This document shows, one piece after another, positions 1 to 9,244 of a DNA stretch of 64,000 nt. The position numbers were made by a program, and so were the translations under genes. Source of the stretch: Saccharicrinis sp050589685 (GTDB lineage: Bacteria; Bacteroidota; Bacteroidia; Bacteroidales; Marinilabiliaceae); assembly GCF_050589685.1 (NCBI RefSeq), contig NZ_JBNGOS010000017.1, positions 62,001 to 126,000 of the forward strand, read 5' to 3'. Each line of letters begins with the position of its first letter. The first letter of the stretch is position 1. Below the pieces are notes generated by a model, which saw only the letters and a list, made by a program, of their open reading frames with translations, had not been told where the DNA came from and searched no databases.

Positions 1-547
1 TCTTATTGCTCAAACTCCTGATATTTTTATTGTAATATTTGAACATGTTCCTACTGATTACCTGCGGGTTTTGATTCACCAGTTTAACATGATCCTGAAT
101 AAAGCGGATAAAACCTTCCATTTTATAAGCATAACTATCATCTTCAACCCTATGGTATGACAAAGGGATTGAACAGAGGTCGGGCATATCCGTGATGGAA
201 TAAACATCCTTCCCCATTAATAAGCTCACAAATGTATACCTTGCCTTGGTTTTGTCCCTGTCGAAGGTTACGGTAGAGGTAACAATAAAAGAATAGGATG
301 GATCTCTTCGTTTTTCTTTAAACTCCGACTGTGTAATAAATTCGTAATCCGTAAGGCTCCAAACATTTGGCATTACCTTTTTGATCATAAAATTAAAGTC
401 AGACATAGGGTTTTCGTCCATTACAACAAAGGTTTTCGTGTTCAGAAAATCCTTGTAATCCTGATCTGATGGCAAATGATGTTGTGCACCAACAGAAGTA
501 ACCACAAACATCAGCAATAGGTTAAAAACTACTTTCTTCATTGACAT
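1..547 (-). CDS. Secreted protein of unknown function, C-terminus cut by window edge
   Basis: An open frame reads on the minus strand from about 547 to the window edge without a stop, giving roughly 182 residues. It begins with a signal peptide: MKK, then a hydrophobic run ending in GAQ. In-frame ATGs lie at 562, 547 and 541. The two inner ones give the most compact signal peptides and 547 was taken. The mature part is mixed alpha/beta in composition with no motif I recognise. I do not know the family. The gene is divergent from the sensor protein that starts near 947. Confidence 0.6.
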   Translation of the reverse strand, partial: MSMKKVVFNLLLMFVVTSVGAQHHLPSDQDYKDFLNTKTFVVMDENPMSDFNFMIKKVMPNVWSLTDYEFITQSEFKEKRRDPSYSFIVTSTVTFDRDKTKARYTFVSLLMGKDVYSITDMPDLCSIPLSYHRVEDDSYAYKMEGFIRFIQDHVKLVNQNPQVISRNMFKYYNKNIRSLSNK

Positions 548-946
548 TGTATTTTTATGCATTTTATTTTATACCATTCTGTATTATTTACATTTCATAT
601 AGCATAATTATTTAATTATCTATATAACGAATAAATTCTGTTATTGTTACCCTTAAAAATCCACCTTAAAGCTATTCAATTGAACAACAATATAAATACA
701 GCATAAACTAATAAATAATTAATGTCTACAAATTCAATTACTATCCATTTTATTTGATAAATTTTAGAATTTCTATACGGAAAAGTATTTTTATAATATC
801 TTTATCGTTAGTTTTAGTTAATCGCATAAATATTGCATAATAATGCGTTTTTTTAGGCCGACACATCAACACAACGATGTTTTCAGCTAGCCATTAGCAT
901 TATATTGATTACATTTAGGTCATTGCCAAATAGACAATTAGAAAAC
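548..946. other. Divergent AT-rich intergenic region
   Basis: About 400 bp lie between the partial secreted-protein gene (minus) and the sensor gene (plus). No credible gene is present. A TATCTTTA box at 797-804 resembles the Bacteroidota -7 element (TAnnTTTG) but no clear -33 TTTG was found at the right spacing. GCATAA occurs twice at about 825-840. Nothing else is recognisable. Confidence 0.4.
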
Positions 947-2686
947 ATGAAGTTCATTAACAAATTTTTATTACTTTTTTCTTTTGACCAGGATGAAAAA
1001 CTGGAAGTTGAAACCAAAACTACATTACTTTTAACCAACGTTCTAAATTTCTTTCTTTTTGTAATTGTTTTTATCGAGGGTATTGTTTCTCTTCTGGAGG
1101 AAAGTCTGTTTTTTGCCGGCCCCCTGCTTTTCTTTAGTGTTTTATTCGCCTTTAATTATTTATATATGGGAAGACGTCCCAATGCCATGTATTACAAGGA
1201 GATATTGTTTTCATTTGTGATTTTAACCTTACTTTTCTTTATTGTTTTTGGTGGCTCTACAGGTGTCAATATTTTCTGGATAGGTATCTTCCCGTTTATT
1301 GCCATCAACCTGTTTAGTCGGAAAATCGGTGCTATATCTTCTCTTGCCCTGTTTGCCTTTGTGCTGCTCGACTTTCTGGTTTTGAGTCAATTTGTACCCC
1401 AGGCGCAAATATATTCGCTAAACCTAAAGATTTTAGTATCCGTATTTTTTGTTTTTTCATTTATTATAGCGTACTGCCTCAAATTTATCTTTGCTGAAGT
1501 AATGCTCACCAAGGAGCGCGCGATGATAAATTCTCAAAACACAAAAACTTCGCAAGAGGAGCAAATATCAAATCTTTCCAGGCAAATACGTACACCGTTG
1601 AGCAATATTACAGGCATCCTGGATATTTTGGGAAAAACCAATCTCACAGATGATCAAAGAGATTATATCAACACCATTCATGCATCAGCTAACAATTTGG
1701 TAAACGTGGTTTCCAACATGGTTTCTACGCAAAAATCAGGACTGAACCCAATTCAGGAGGAAAAAATAAGTTTTAACCTATATTCTACACTCAACAATAC
1801 TATCAGGCTATTTTCAGAGAACAACAGCAAACAAAAGTTCAGTTTATCATTTTCGGCCGATATTCCATCTACTATGACCGGGAACGCCATTAAAACGAAA
1901 CAAATATTCCTTAATATTTTAAACGGCATTGCTAAATACAACATTTCCGAAGACAAACAAATTAACATTGAAGTATCACGTTCTAACAATATGCCTGGTA
2001 CTATCGAATTAATATTTAAACTTACCAGTTATGGCAATATCCCTTTTCCCAAGGAGTACAAGTCGGATGAGTCGTTATACAACAATGATGTATTAAGGCT
2101 GAATACTTCAAAGCATATTCAGTTTTTAGAACTCGGTCTCACACAGAAATTAATAGAACAGGATGGGCATACCTTTGCTATTTACCCCGAACCTGAAAAG
2201 ACAACCTTTGAATTCGGCATCACATTTATGGAAAATACGCAAAGCTACTCAGTTCAAAATATCAAAGAAAAAATTTCCAATACGGACTCATTCTTTAAAA
2301 CATCTGTTGAAATTAAAGATGCAAACATTCTTTTGGTGGAAGACAACTTTAGTAATCAACAGATAATAATATTATATATTAAAAATGAAGTAAAGAAAAT
2401 TGAAGTTGCATACAATGGCAAAGAAGCTTTAGATAAGTTTGGAAAAGCTAAATACGATTTAATTCTGATGGATGTTCAGATGCCGATAATGGATGGTTTA
2501 AAAGCTACCCAGAAAATTCGTGAAATCGAAAAAAGCACCAATACGCACACTCCAATTATTGCTGTTACCGCAAATGCATTCCCCGAGGATAAAGAAAGAT
2601 GTATGGCCAGTGGTATGGATGACTATATCAGCAAACCTTTTCAACCCGAAGATTTGATCGGCAAAATCAAACACCACCTGAGTTAA
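947..2686 (+). CDS. Membrane sensor: degenerate histidine-kinase core fused to an intact receiver
   Basis: The frame opens at a TTG at 905, but ATG 947 gives a better start (MKF, about 579 aa). The N-terminal 190 residues hold about six hydrophobic membrane segments. A dimerisation/phosphoacceptor-like helix follows, where the usual S-H-E-I-R-T-P-L box reads S-R-Q-I-R-T-P-L, so Arg212 replaces the phosphorylated His. The ATPase-like region keeps N-I-L-N-G near the N-box but lacks the second N-box Asn and any D-x-G-x-G box. The C-terminal receiver is complete: V-E-D-N, phospho-acceptor Asp509 in L-M-D-V-Q-M-P, A-V-T-A, and S-K-P-F. It is therefore probably not an active kinase; the receiver could accept phosphate from another kinase. 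Its partner is unknown. It converges on the next gene with a 33 bp gap. Confidence 0.8.
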   Translation: MKFINKFLLLFSFDQDEKLEVETKTTLLLTNVLNFFLFVIVFIEGIVSLLEESLFFAGPLLFFSVLFAFNYLYMGRRPNAMYYKEILFSFVILTLLFFIVFGGSTGVNIFWIGIFPFIAINLFSRKIGAISSLALFAFVLLDFLVLSQFVPQAQIYSLNLKILVSVFFVFSFIIAYCLKFIFAEVMLTKERAMINSQNTKTSQEEQISNLSRQIRTPLSNITGILDILGKTNLTDDQRDYINTIHASANNLVNVVSNMVSTQKSGLNPIQEEKISFNLYSTLNNTIRLFSENNSKQKFSLSFSADIPSTMTGNAIKTKQIFLNILNGIAKYNISEDKQINIEVSRSNNMPGTIELIFKLTSYGNIPFPKEYKSDESLYNNDVLRLNTSKHIQFLELGLTQKLIEQDGHTFAIYPEPEKTTFEFGITFMENTQSYSVQNIKEKISNTDSFFKTSVEIKDANILLVEDNFSNQQIIILYIKNEVKKIEVAYNGKEALDKFGKAKYDLILMDVQMPIMDGLKATQKIREIEKSTNTHTPIIAVTANAFPEDKERCMASGMDDYISKPFQPEDLIGKIKHHLS

Positions 2687-2719
2687 TATGGCCACACACG
2701 CTGTAACACCTTATTGGTA

Positions 2720-5671
2720 TTAATCCCGGGGGTTAGATATTGCGCCAATCCCCTTTTTACCGTCTAATTTTATAACCGCCGGGTTGTTGAAACGAACGTG
2801 TTTAATCCATTCATCCTCGTACACTGCAGTTCTTGACATTAAATACTCCTCGTTATAATGGCCGTCGCCGGTTACCGTATTAACTGTCATATAACCCACC
2901 CTTAACGAAGTAAGATTTTGAAAGAAATGGGTTCCCTGGCTGGGGTCAACACAAAACCCATCCAGCGCAGTCTCTATGATTACCCTGGCTCCGGATATCT
3001 GTGTCCATTTTACGGGAATACCTAACCAAGGATCCTGAGACCCCCATCTACCCGGACCTATTAATATATAATTCCTGTTTTCGGAAAGTAAGACATCATT
3101 TATTTTTTCGATGTTGGCTACCATTTTTATCATACTCGCAGGCAAAAAACCCTCCGATTTCACGAACACCACATCGTAAATATCATCAATGATTCCGTTA
3201 CCTAACGCCGATTTCGAATACACCAACTGATCCTCGGCCAGAAGCTCTTCCAGATTTTCTTTGAAGGACAACTCTCCTTCCACAATTGGCCTAATCTGCA
3301 ACGGATAGAAAACAGGTTTCCCTTTGGTTTTTTGCAAATCCACAGCAAACTCAACCTCAACCGGCTGATTCATTTCCTTTTGTCCTATTTCCAACACCGT
3401 TTTCACGACCTTGGCCAACGGAAATACATCGTTCTTAAGAATATTGGAAAAAGTTACCAAAGGGATACCCTTATACATTACCCCATCTCTAATAATGTTA
3501 TTTTGATAATCATAGGTTGATCCTAGCCACCTTAACGATCCATCTTCCAGAGCCTTTTTAATCTCCAGGTGCTGCAAATTTACGGCGTCATTCACCGAAG
3601 GCACAAAAGTGGTATTGTCCAAATCCAGTGCAAAAAACTTTTTTTGTGTGTCTCGTATGGTCATTTCAGGGGAAGACAGCTGCAGTGCTTTTTGTGGATA
3701 GCTAGGCGAGAAACGCAAGGAAACCCCTCCTTCCACAATTTGTTTCCCCAGGCCCAGAGCCACATTAACAATTCCATCTTCGGCTTTTTCTGGTGATATG
3801 GGATAAAAATTTACCGAACGTGCTACTCCCGAGATTGTCGGATAAAAACGATTCCCATGTTGCTGCCCCACCACCTCCTGCAGCACAATACCCATCCTCT
3901 CTTCATCAATAATATTCATGGTGGCCTGCATGTAAGCCTTGCTGCTCTTGAAGAAAACAGATGCATAAACACATTTTATCGCATCTCCAATCTGTTTCAT
4001 TACCACTTCAACCTCATCGGTATTAGAAACCATGTAGGTTGAATAAATACCTGCGAAGGGTTGATAGTGACTATCTTCCAATACACTGGAAGAACGAATG
4101 GCAATGGGGTTGTCAATAGCCGAAATAAACTGTCTCAAATAACGGTCGGACCTATGCGGCAATTTGGCATTCACAAAGTGCTCCAGAATCTCTTCATCCG
4201 GCAAATCGGACAGGGCTATCTCGTACAAGTTGTTTCTATCCATAAACAACTCAAATATATCGGTACCAATTACCACGGTTCGGGGTATGGTGATATCCAA
4301 CTCTTCAAAGTTCAACTCCTGGAAATTTTTACTGATAATCAGGTTTAAGAAAGCTAGTCCTCTCGCCTTACCTCCAATAGAACCTTCGCCAATGCGGGCA
4401 AACTTCACATATTTATCATACCTGTTGGGGTCAAAAGTGGCAATTACACCCTTGCTCTTAGATATCCGGAAATTGACAATGGTATCGTGCAGAAAATGCT
4501 TAGTAGCTTCCAGGCTCTCAAAATCCTCTATACGCAAATTTTTAATCACCTCCGCAATTGGAAACAGGGCCCTGGCTTTAAGCCATTTCGACACGTGATC
4601 GCGCTGAAAATGATAACGCAAAGAACTATCAGGTAGGTCAAACAGCTTTTCCTGCAACTCTTTTAAGTTACTTACCCTTCCCACCTCTTGATGCGACTCC
4701 GGATCCACAAAAATAAAATCACCAAAGGCCAAATTTACCTTTAAAAATTGTTTTAGCTCTTGCAACAGGCTTTTCGAATATTTATATAAAAATCCTACCC
4801 TAATATCTTTTGCTACCTGAGCAACACCAATATCCGAGGATTGTAACAAAAAAGGCATATAAGCATCTTCATTTTTAACTGTATTGGCCAACTCTATACC
4901 TGCGTTGCTACACTTCTCTCCATTTTTGTAAAAGGATACATCCGAAATAAGCCCCAGCACGTTAGTCTTGTATTTCTGGTATATCTCTATCGCTTCCTCG
5001 AAGTTCCGGGCCAAAAGGATTTTGGGACGCCCTCTCATTCGCATCATCTTTTGGTGTTCGTTTAACCCTTCAGTCATAAATTTTTTAGACTGATTAAAAA
5101 CAATACGGTAAATAATCGGCAAATAACTTGAATAGTACCTAATTGAATCCTCCACCAGCACGATGCATTGAACACCTACCTCTAATATATCGAGCTCCGC
5201 ATTCATCTCATCTTCAATAAGTTTAATGATTGCAACCAGTATATCCGCATTTCCGAGCCAGCAAAAAACATAATCGATGGCACTTGTATCTTCCCTGCTA
5301 AGTTTCAAACTTACCTCCCGGGAAAACGGTGTTAATACAACAAAAGGTATATGGGGATGATCAACTTTAATATTTTTGGAAAGACTGAAGGGGTCCATTC
5401 CTCCGACACTCAACATGGATATGATCAGGTCGACCTTTTCATTTTGCAATATTCGGAGTGCATCCTCTGCCGTTGTTACCTGAATAAACCTGGGGGGATA
5501 TCTTAAATTCAGCGCCACATACTCATTAAAAATCTGTTCTTCAATCCTTCCATCCTCTTCTAAAAGAAATGCGTCGTAACTACTTGAAATCAAAAGTACG
5601 GATTGAATACGCCTCTGCATTAATTTATTAAATGCAGTTTGCGTAAATATACTTGAAAAATCCATTGTCAT
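2720..5671 (-). CDS. PEP synthase-like ATP-grasp protein with N-terminal receiver domains
   Basis: From ATG 5671 (MTM; 5665 is also possible) the product is about 983 aa. The open frame runs further upstream to 5773, but those extra residues look like untranslated leader. Residues about 15-150 form a receiver-like fold whose acceptor site reads I-I-S-M-L, so the Asp is missing. A second receiver (about 165-330) keeps V-E-D-S, L-I-S-D-V and a late Lys. The rest is a pyruvate-phosphate-dikinase N-terminal (ATP/pyruvate-binding) domain with G-G-K-A-R-G and A-I-R-S-S-S. The phosphohistidine swivel and PEP-binding barrel of full PEP synthase are absent, so it should not be annotated as PEP synthase. 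Similar proteins are common in Bacteroidota; their role is not established to my knowledge. Confidence 0.75.
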   Translation of the reverse strand: MTMDFSSIFTQTAFNKLMQRRIQSVLLISSSYDAFLLEEDGRIEEQIFNEYVALNLRYPPRFIQVTTAEDALRILQNEKVDLIISMLSVGGMDPFSLSKNIKVDHPHIPFVVLTPFSREVSLKLSREDTSAIDYVFCWLGNADILVAIIKLIEDEMNAELDILEVGVQCIVLVEDSIRYYSSYLPIIYRIVFNQSKKFMTEGLNEHQKMMRMRGRPKILLARNFEEAIEIYQKYKTNVLGLISDVSFYKNGEKCSNAGIELANTVKNEDAYMPFLLQSSDIGVAQVAKDIRVGFLYKYSKSLLQELKQFLKVNLAFGDFIFVDPESHQEVGRVSNLKELQEKLFDLPDSSLRYHFQRDHVSKWLKARALFPIAEVIKNLRIEDFESLEATKHFLHDTIVNFRISKSKGVIATFDPNRYDKYVKFARIGEGSIGGKARGLAFLNLIISKNFQELNFEELDITIPRTVVIGTDIFELFMDRNNLYEIALSDLPDEEILEHFVNAKLPHRSDRYLRQFISAIDNPIAIRSSSVLEDSHYQPFAGIYSTYMVSNTDEVEVVMKQIGDAIKCVYASVFFKSSKAYMQATMNIIDEERMGIVLQEVVGQQHGNRFYPTISGVARSVNFYPISPEKAEDGIVNVALGLGKQIVEGGVSLRFSPSYPQKALQLSSPEMTIRDTQKKFFALDLDNTTFVPSVNDAVNLQHLEIKKALEDGSLRWLGSTYDYQNNIIRDGVMYKGIPLVTFSNILKNDVFPLAKVVKTVLEIGQKEMNQPVEVEFAVDLQKTKGKPVFYPLQIRPIVEGELSFKENLEELLAEDQLVYSKSALGNGIIDDIYDVVFVKSEGFLPASMIKMVANIEKINDVLLSENRNYILIGPGRWGSQDPWLGIPVKWTQISGARVIIETALDGFCVDPSQGTHFFQNLTSLRVGYMTVNTVTGDGHYNEEYLMSRTAVYEDEWIKHVRFNNPAVIKLDGKKGIGAISNPRD

Positions 5672-5900
5672 CTTTTTTCGAATAACATGCAAAATGTGTC
5701 CTACGTGAGTAAAGTTAATTAAATAATGTCTTTTTGCACGGATATAACACATCCATAACGAATACAGGAACAATACGCATCACTATATCATGGACATTAA
5801 TAATATAACCAACGAATTTTTATGAAAATTAAACCAATATTCCTTAACTTTTAATACCCACAATAACGGCAACAAAAATAAGCCTCTAAATCTCAACATT

Positions 5901-7253
5901 ATGAAAACTTCCCCCAGTTCGTTTGTAACGTCATTTATGGCTCGGTTAATCGATAAAAATCCCGCACAGCCCGAGTTTCACCAAGCTGTTCATGAAGTCC
6001 TGCTTTCTATTGCCGATTTTTTGGAAGAAAATCCTCATTACATCAATAGTGGTATCATAGATAGAATAGTTGAACCCGAACGTATTATCATTTTTAGAGT
6101 CCCTTGGCTTAACGATCAAGGAAAAATAATGGTTAACCGGGGTTTTAGAATTGAAATGAATAGCGCCATAGGCCCTTACAAAGGGGGGTTACGTTTTCAC
6201 CCGACTGTTAACCTCGGTATTCTCAAATTTTTGGCATTCGAACAGGTATTTAAAAACAGTTTGACCACCTTACCTATGGGTGGAGGAAAAGGCGGTTCTG
6301 ATTTTGACCCCAAAGGAAAATCCGAAAATGAAGTAATGCGGTTTTGCCAAAGTTTTATGACCGAACTTTACCGACATATTGGCCCCAATACCGACGTTCC
6401 TGCGGGGGACATTGGAGTGGGAGGACGTGAAATTGGTTATATGTTTGGACAGTACAAAAGAATTAAAAACGAGTTTACAGGTATTTTAACGGGCAAAGGA
6501 ATCAATTGGGGAGGCAGTCTCATACGTCCGGAAGCCACAGGATATGGTAATGTTTATTTTGCGGAGGAAATGCTTAACCTACAACACGAAAGCCTTAAAA
6601 ACAAAACAGTTCTTATATCCGGATCCGGAAATGTAGCGCAATATTCGGCAGAAAAAGTACTTGATTTAGGAGGAAAAGTATTAACCATGTCGGATAGTAA
6701 CGGTTATATTTATGATCCCGACGGCATTGACAAGAAAAAATTAAACTTTATCATGGAGTTAAAAAACAGATTTCGCGGCCGAATAAAAGAGTATGCCGAT
6801 AAATATAATGTTAAATATGCAGAAGGTCAAAGGCCATGGAACGAAAAAGGGGAAATAGTTATGCCTTGCGCTACCCAGAACGAAATTGAAAAAAACGACG
6901 CTGAAACATTGGTGAAAAACGGTTGCATTTGTGTATCGGAGGGTGCCAATATGCCATGTACACCTGAAGCCATTAACGTTTTTATCAGGCATAAAATTTT
7001 ATATGGCCCGGGAAAAGCAGCCAACGCTGGCGGTGTAGCAGTATCGGGTTTTGAAATGAGCCAGGATTCCATGCGCCTTTCCTGGACCCGGGAAGAAGTG
7101 GATAAACAACTCAAAGGCATCATGAAACATATTCATCAAACCTGTGTGAAATATGGTACCAGACCAGGTGGTTTTATTAATTATATGGATGGAGCAAACA
7201 TTGGAGGTTTTGTTAAAGTGGCCGACACCATGCTTGACCAAGGAGCGGTGTAA
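5901..7253 (+). CDS. gdhA: NAD(P)-dependent glutamate dehydrogenase, hexameric type (copy 1)
   Basis: This 450-residue protein has the length of hexameric GdhA. It interconverts 2-oxoglutarate plus ammonia with glutamate in the cytoplasm. The substrate domain shows G-P-Y-K-G-G-L-R-F-H, P-M-G-G-G-K-G-G-S-D with the catalytic Lys, and P-A-G-D-I-G-V-G-G-R-E. The Rossmann domain carries G-S-G-N-V-A. Cofactor preference cannot be read safely. It is a paralogue of the minus-strand gene ending at 13323, with highly similar cores but different ends and dinucleotide loops. It stands alone, with no operon partner. Confidence 0.93.
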   Translation: MKTSPSSFVTSFMARLIDKNPAQPEFHQAVHEVLLSIADFLEENPHYINSGIIDRIVEPERIIIFRVPWLNDQGKIMVNRGFRIEMNSAIGPYKGGLRFHPTVNLGILKFLAFEQVFKNSLTTLPMGGGKGGSDFDPKGKSENEVMRFCQSFMTELYRHIGPNTDVPAGDIGVGGREIGYMFGQYKRIKNEFTGILTGKGINWGGSLIRPEATGYGNVYFAEEMLNLQHESLKNKTVLISGSGNVAQYSAEKVLDLGGKVLTMSDSNGYIYDPDGIDKKKLNFIMELKNRFRGRIKEYADKYNVKYAEGQRPWNEKGEIVMPCATQNEIEKNDAETLVKNGCICVSEGANMPCTPEAINVFIRHKILYGPGKAANAGGVAVSGFEMSQDSMRLSWTREEVDKQLKGIMKHIHQTCVKYGTRPGGFINYMDGANIGGFVKVADTMLDQGAV

Positions 7254-7504
7254 TATACTTTAGCACTTTTTAATCGGAATTCATATCATCTTTACTTGTG
7301 CGACACCTATTAATGGTTGCAACTTCGCCTAACAATCCATTCCTGCCGACAAATAGGATTGAGAAAACCCATTGACCGGACCCGGATAAATAATTTAACT
7401 ATCTTTATGGTTGAATTCAACGTATAGATGGCATAATAAGCAGTTCTATTCAAGAAATAGAATTTTTTTTAATCATATTTGCACTTTATATAAATGCTTT
7501 TGAT
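7254..7504. promoter_or_regulatory. gdhA-cobT spacer with candidate promoter boxes
   Basis: About 250 bp separate gdhA and cobT. TATCTTTA at 7400-7407 matches the same box seen at 797 and 36527. A second, nearer candidate is CATATTTGC at about 7474-7482, close to the Bacteroidota -7 consensus. I looked for a cobalamin riboswitch core (GCCACTG box and B12 box) and did not find one. Confidence 0.25.
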
Positions 7505-8563
7505 ATGATTAATTTTAACATTGCCCCTTTATCGGATGACATCAACGCTAATATTAAATACAATCTCGACCATAAAACCAAACCTCTCGGATCGTTAGGT
7601 CAACTTGAAAAAATAGCGTATCAGATTTGCCGTATACAAAATACCCTCACCCCTTCTCTGTGCCAACCGCATATATTGGTTGTCGGCTCCGATCACAACA
7701 TTTGTGACGAAGGAGTTAATCCTAACCCTCAAGAAATAACGTGGCAGCAGATGATTAATTTCTCAAAACAGGGTGGGGGTATTGGACTTTTTTCACAACT
7801 GTACGATATAAAATTGACGTTGGTTGATGCAGGCGTCAACTATGATCTAAGCGCCCACCCATCCATCATCAATGCAAAGATAAAGAATGCAAGCGGTAAC
7901 TTTCTGCACGAACCAGCCATGAATCATGCAGAATGTGAACAAGCCATCCATAACGGGGCACAAATAGTAAAAGAAATTCATACTAAGGGATGCAATGTGA
8001 TAGGTTTCGGTGAAATGGGAATTGGAAATACCTCACCTGCGTCTGTACTTATGAGCTTATACTGTAATATTCCACTCAAAAAGTGTGTGGGCCCGGGTAG
8101 TGGCCATAATACCGCAGGGGTTAAAAGGAAACTGGCCATTCTCCAAGCTGCCGTTGACAAAAAGCCTGAATTAACCGATCCTTTCGAGATATTAGCATAT
8201 TTCGGAGGTCTTGAGATAGCCACCATAGTGGGAGGTATGCTTCAGGCTGCTGAATTAAAAATGCTGATTTTAAATGATGGTTTTATTATTACATCTGCCC
8301 TATTGGCAGCGCAAGCTATTAACCCTGTGATTTTAGAATATGTCATCCACTCACATCATTCTAAAGAAGGCGGGCATGCTTTAATGATGCAACACTTAAA
8401 GGCCGAGCCTGTCTTGAACCTAGACTTGCGATTAGGCGAAGGAACGGGTGCCGCCCTGGCTTATCCGATTATTCAGGGCGCAGTAAAAATGATAAATGAT
8501 ATGACCAGTTTTGAAGAGGCCGGTATTACAGATACTACTCATACTGGGGTTAGTGTATTGTAG
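7505..8563 (+). CDS. cobT: Nicotinate-nucleotide:dimethylbenzimidazole phosphoribosyltransferase
   Basis: The 352-residue product has normal CobT length. It makes alpha-ribazole 5'-phosphate, the lower-ligand precursor of cobalamin, in the cytoplasm. Motifs seen are K-P-x-G-S-L-G near the N-terminus, G-x-G-E-M-G-I-G-N-T in the middle, G-P-G-S-G-H-N, and R-L-G-E-G-T-G-A-A near the C-terminus, which contains the family's catalytic Glu. No other cob gene adjoins it. cobQ lies about 6.4 kb away on the other strand, so the pathway is dispersed. Transcription probably ends at the hairpin at 8721-8754. Confidence 0.93.
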   Translation: MINFNIAPLSDDINANIKYNLDHKTKPLGSLGQLEKIAYQICRIQNTLTPSLCQPHILVVGSDHNICDEGVNPNPQEITWQQMINFSKQGGGIGLFSQLYDIKLTLVDAGVNYDLSAHPSIINAKIKNASGNFLHEPAMNHAECEQAIHNGAQIVKEIHTKGCNVIGFGEMGIGNTSPASVLMSLYCNIPLKKCVGPGSGHNTAGVKRKLAILQAAVDKKPELTDPFEILAYFGGLEIATIVGGMLQAAELKMLILNDGFIITSALLAAQAINPVILEYVIHSHHSKEGGHALMMQHLKAEPVLNLDLRLGEGTGAALAYPIIQGAVKMINDMTSFEEAGITDTTHTGVSVL

Positions 8564-8637
8564 TTACGTGCCATTAATCCATTGGAATGAAATCACATAC
8601 CGGCCATAATATATTCCATTCGTAAATTCATTGGCTG

Positions 8638-8700
8638 ACCAACTAACAACAATCCCCAATTGACAATCCATGACTAATCACCGTTGACCGATAACTTAAG
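8638..8700. repeat. Degenerate heptanucleotide array
   Basis: Nine consecutive 7-nt units each begin with A: ACCAACT, AACAACA, ATCCCCA, ATTGACA, ATCCATG, ACTAATC, ACCGTTG, ACCGATA and ACTTAAG. The period is exact while the units drift. It lies downstream of cobT and before the terminator. Similar 7-nt periodicity occurs at 12294-12335, 25702-25736 and 54917-54986. Confidence 0.6.
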
Positions 8701-8720
8701 CCTATAACGCTAAAGGCCAT

Positions 8721-8754
8721 AAAAAAAGAGGAATCGTTTGATTCCTCTTTTTTT
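8721..8754. terminator. Bidirectional intrinsic terminator between cobT and exbD
   Basis: A perfect 15-bp stem (seven A then GAGGAATC, paired with GATTCCTC then seven T) closes a four-base GTTT loop. A and T tracts flank both sides, so it can end transcription of cobT (plus) and of the ExbB/ExbD operon (minus). The genes converge on it from 8563 and 8774. Confidence 0.85.
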
Positions 8755-8773
8755 ATTTAAGTATATTGAGTTA

Positions 8774-9244
8774 CTAGTACTCTACTTTTTGACGCGCCGA
8801 ATAGTTGATTTTTAACGCTTGAGCTTTACGCAATGCCTGCTTAATTTCGGTAATAATACCCATTGGACAGTCAAAGTCGGCTTTGATAGAAGTGGTCATC
8901 TTAGGACGATCATTTTCTTTCATTGCTTCACGCTCCTGCGCAATATAACTTTGAATGTCTTCCACTGTAGCAAAAGCATCGTTTAACTGAACTCGAGGCT
9001 CGGTACCATACATTCCCTGGTACTTTTTGTTTGGTACACCCACATAAATGTACGTTACCAAACTTTTTTTCTCCAGTTTAGCTAATTCTGTAGCTTCAGG
9101 AACCTGAATCTTTACTTTTAAATCCACTTCTTTCATAGTAGTTGATACCATAAAAAAGAATAAAAGCATGAAAACAATATCAGGCAAAGAAGCTGTACTA
9201 ATACCAGGAGTACCTTTACCCCCTTTTTTTCTAAACTTTGCCAT
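8774..9244 (-). CDS. exbD: ExbD/TolR-type biopolymer transport protein (second copy)
   Basis: This 156-residue protein has a short cytoplasmic N-terminus rich in Gly/Lys, one membrane helix containing L-P-D-I-V-F-M-L-L-F-F-F-M-V (the Asp of the ExbD helix that couples to proton flow), and a periplasmic domain. It is the last gene of the four-gene operon starting at 11102. Its ATG shares one base (9244) with the stop codon of the preceding exbD, which suggests translational coupling. With ExbB it should energise TonB-dependent outer-membrane uptake, which matters for a polysaccharide degrader. Confidence 0.88.
   Translation of the reverse strand: MAKFRKKGGKGTPGISTASLPDIVFMLLFFFMVSTTMKEVDLKVKIQVPEATELAKLEKKSLVTYIYVGVPNKKYQGMYGTEPRVQLNDAFATVEDIQSYIAQEREAMKENDRPKMTTSIKADFDCPMGIITEIKQALRKAQALKINYSARQKVEY

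Noticed and set aside
4061..4598. Plus-strand open frames of 95 and 144 codons
   Set aside because: Antisense to the receiver/ATP-grasp gene; composition follows the reverse of the real coding frame.
7254..7504. Cobalamin riboswitch before cobT
   Set aside because: No GCCACTG-like core or B12 box was found; only weak promoter boxes.
8638..8700. CRISPR-like array
   Set aside because: The repeat period is only 7 nt, with no spacers; no cas genes or true CRISPR repeats were seen in the window.
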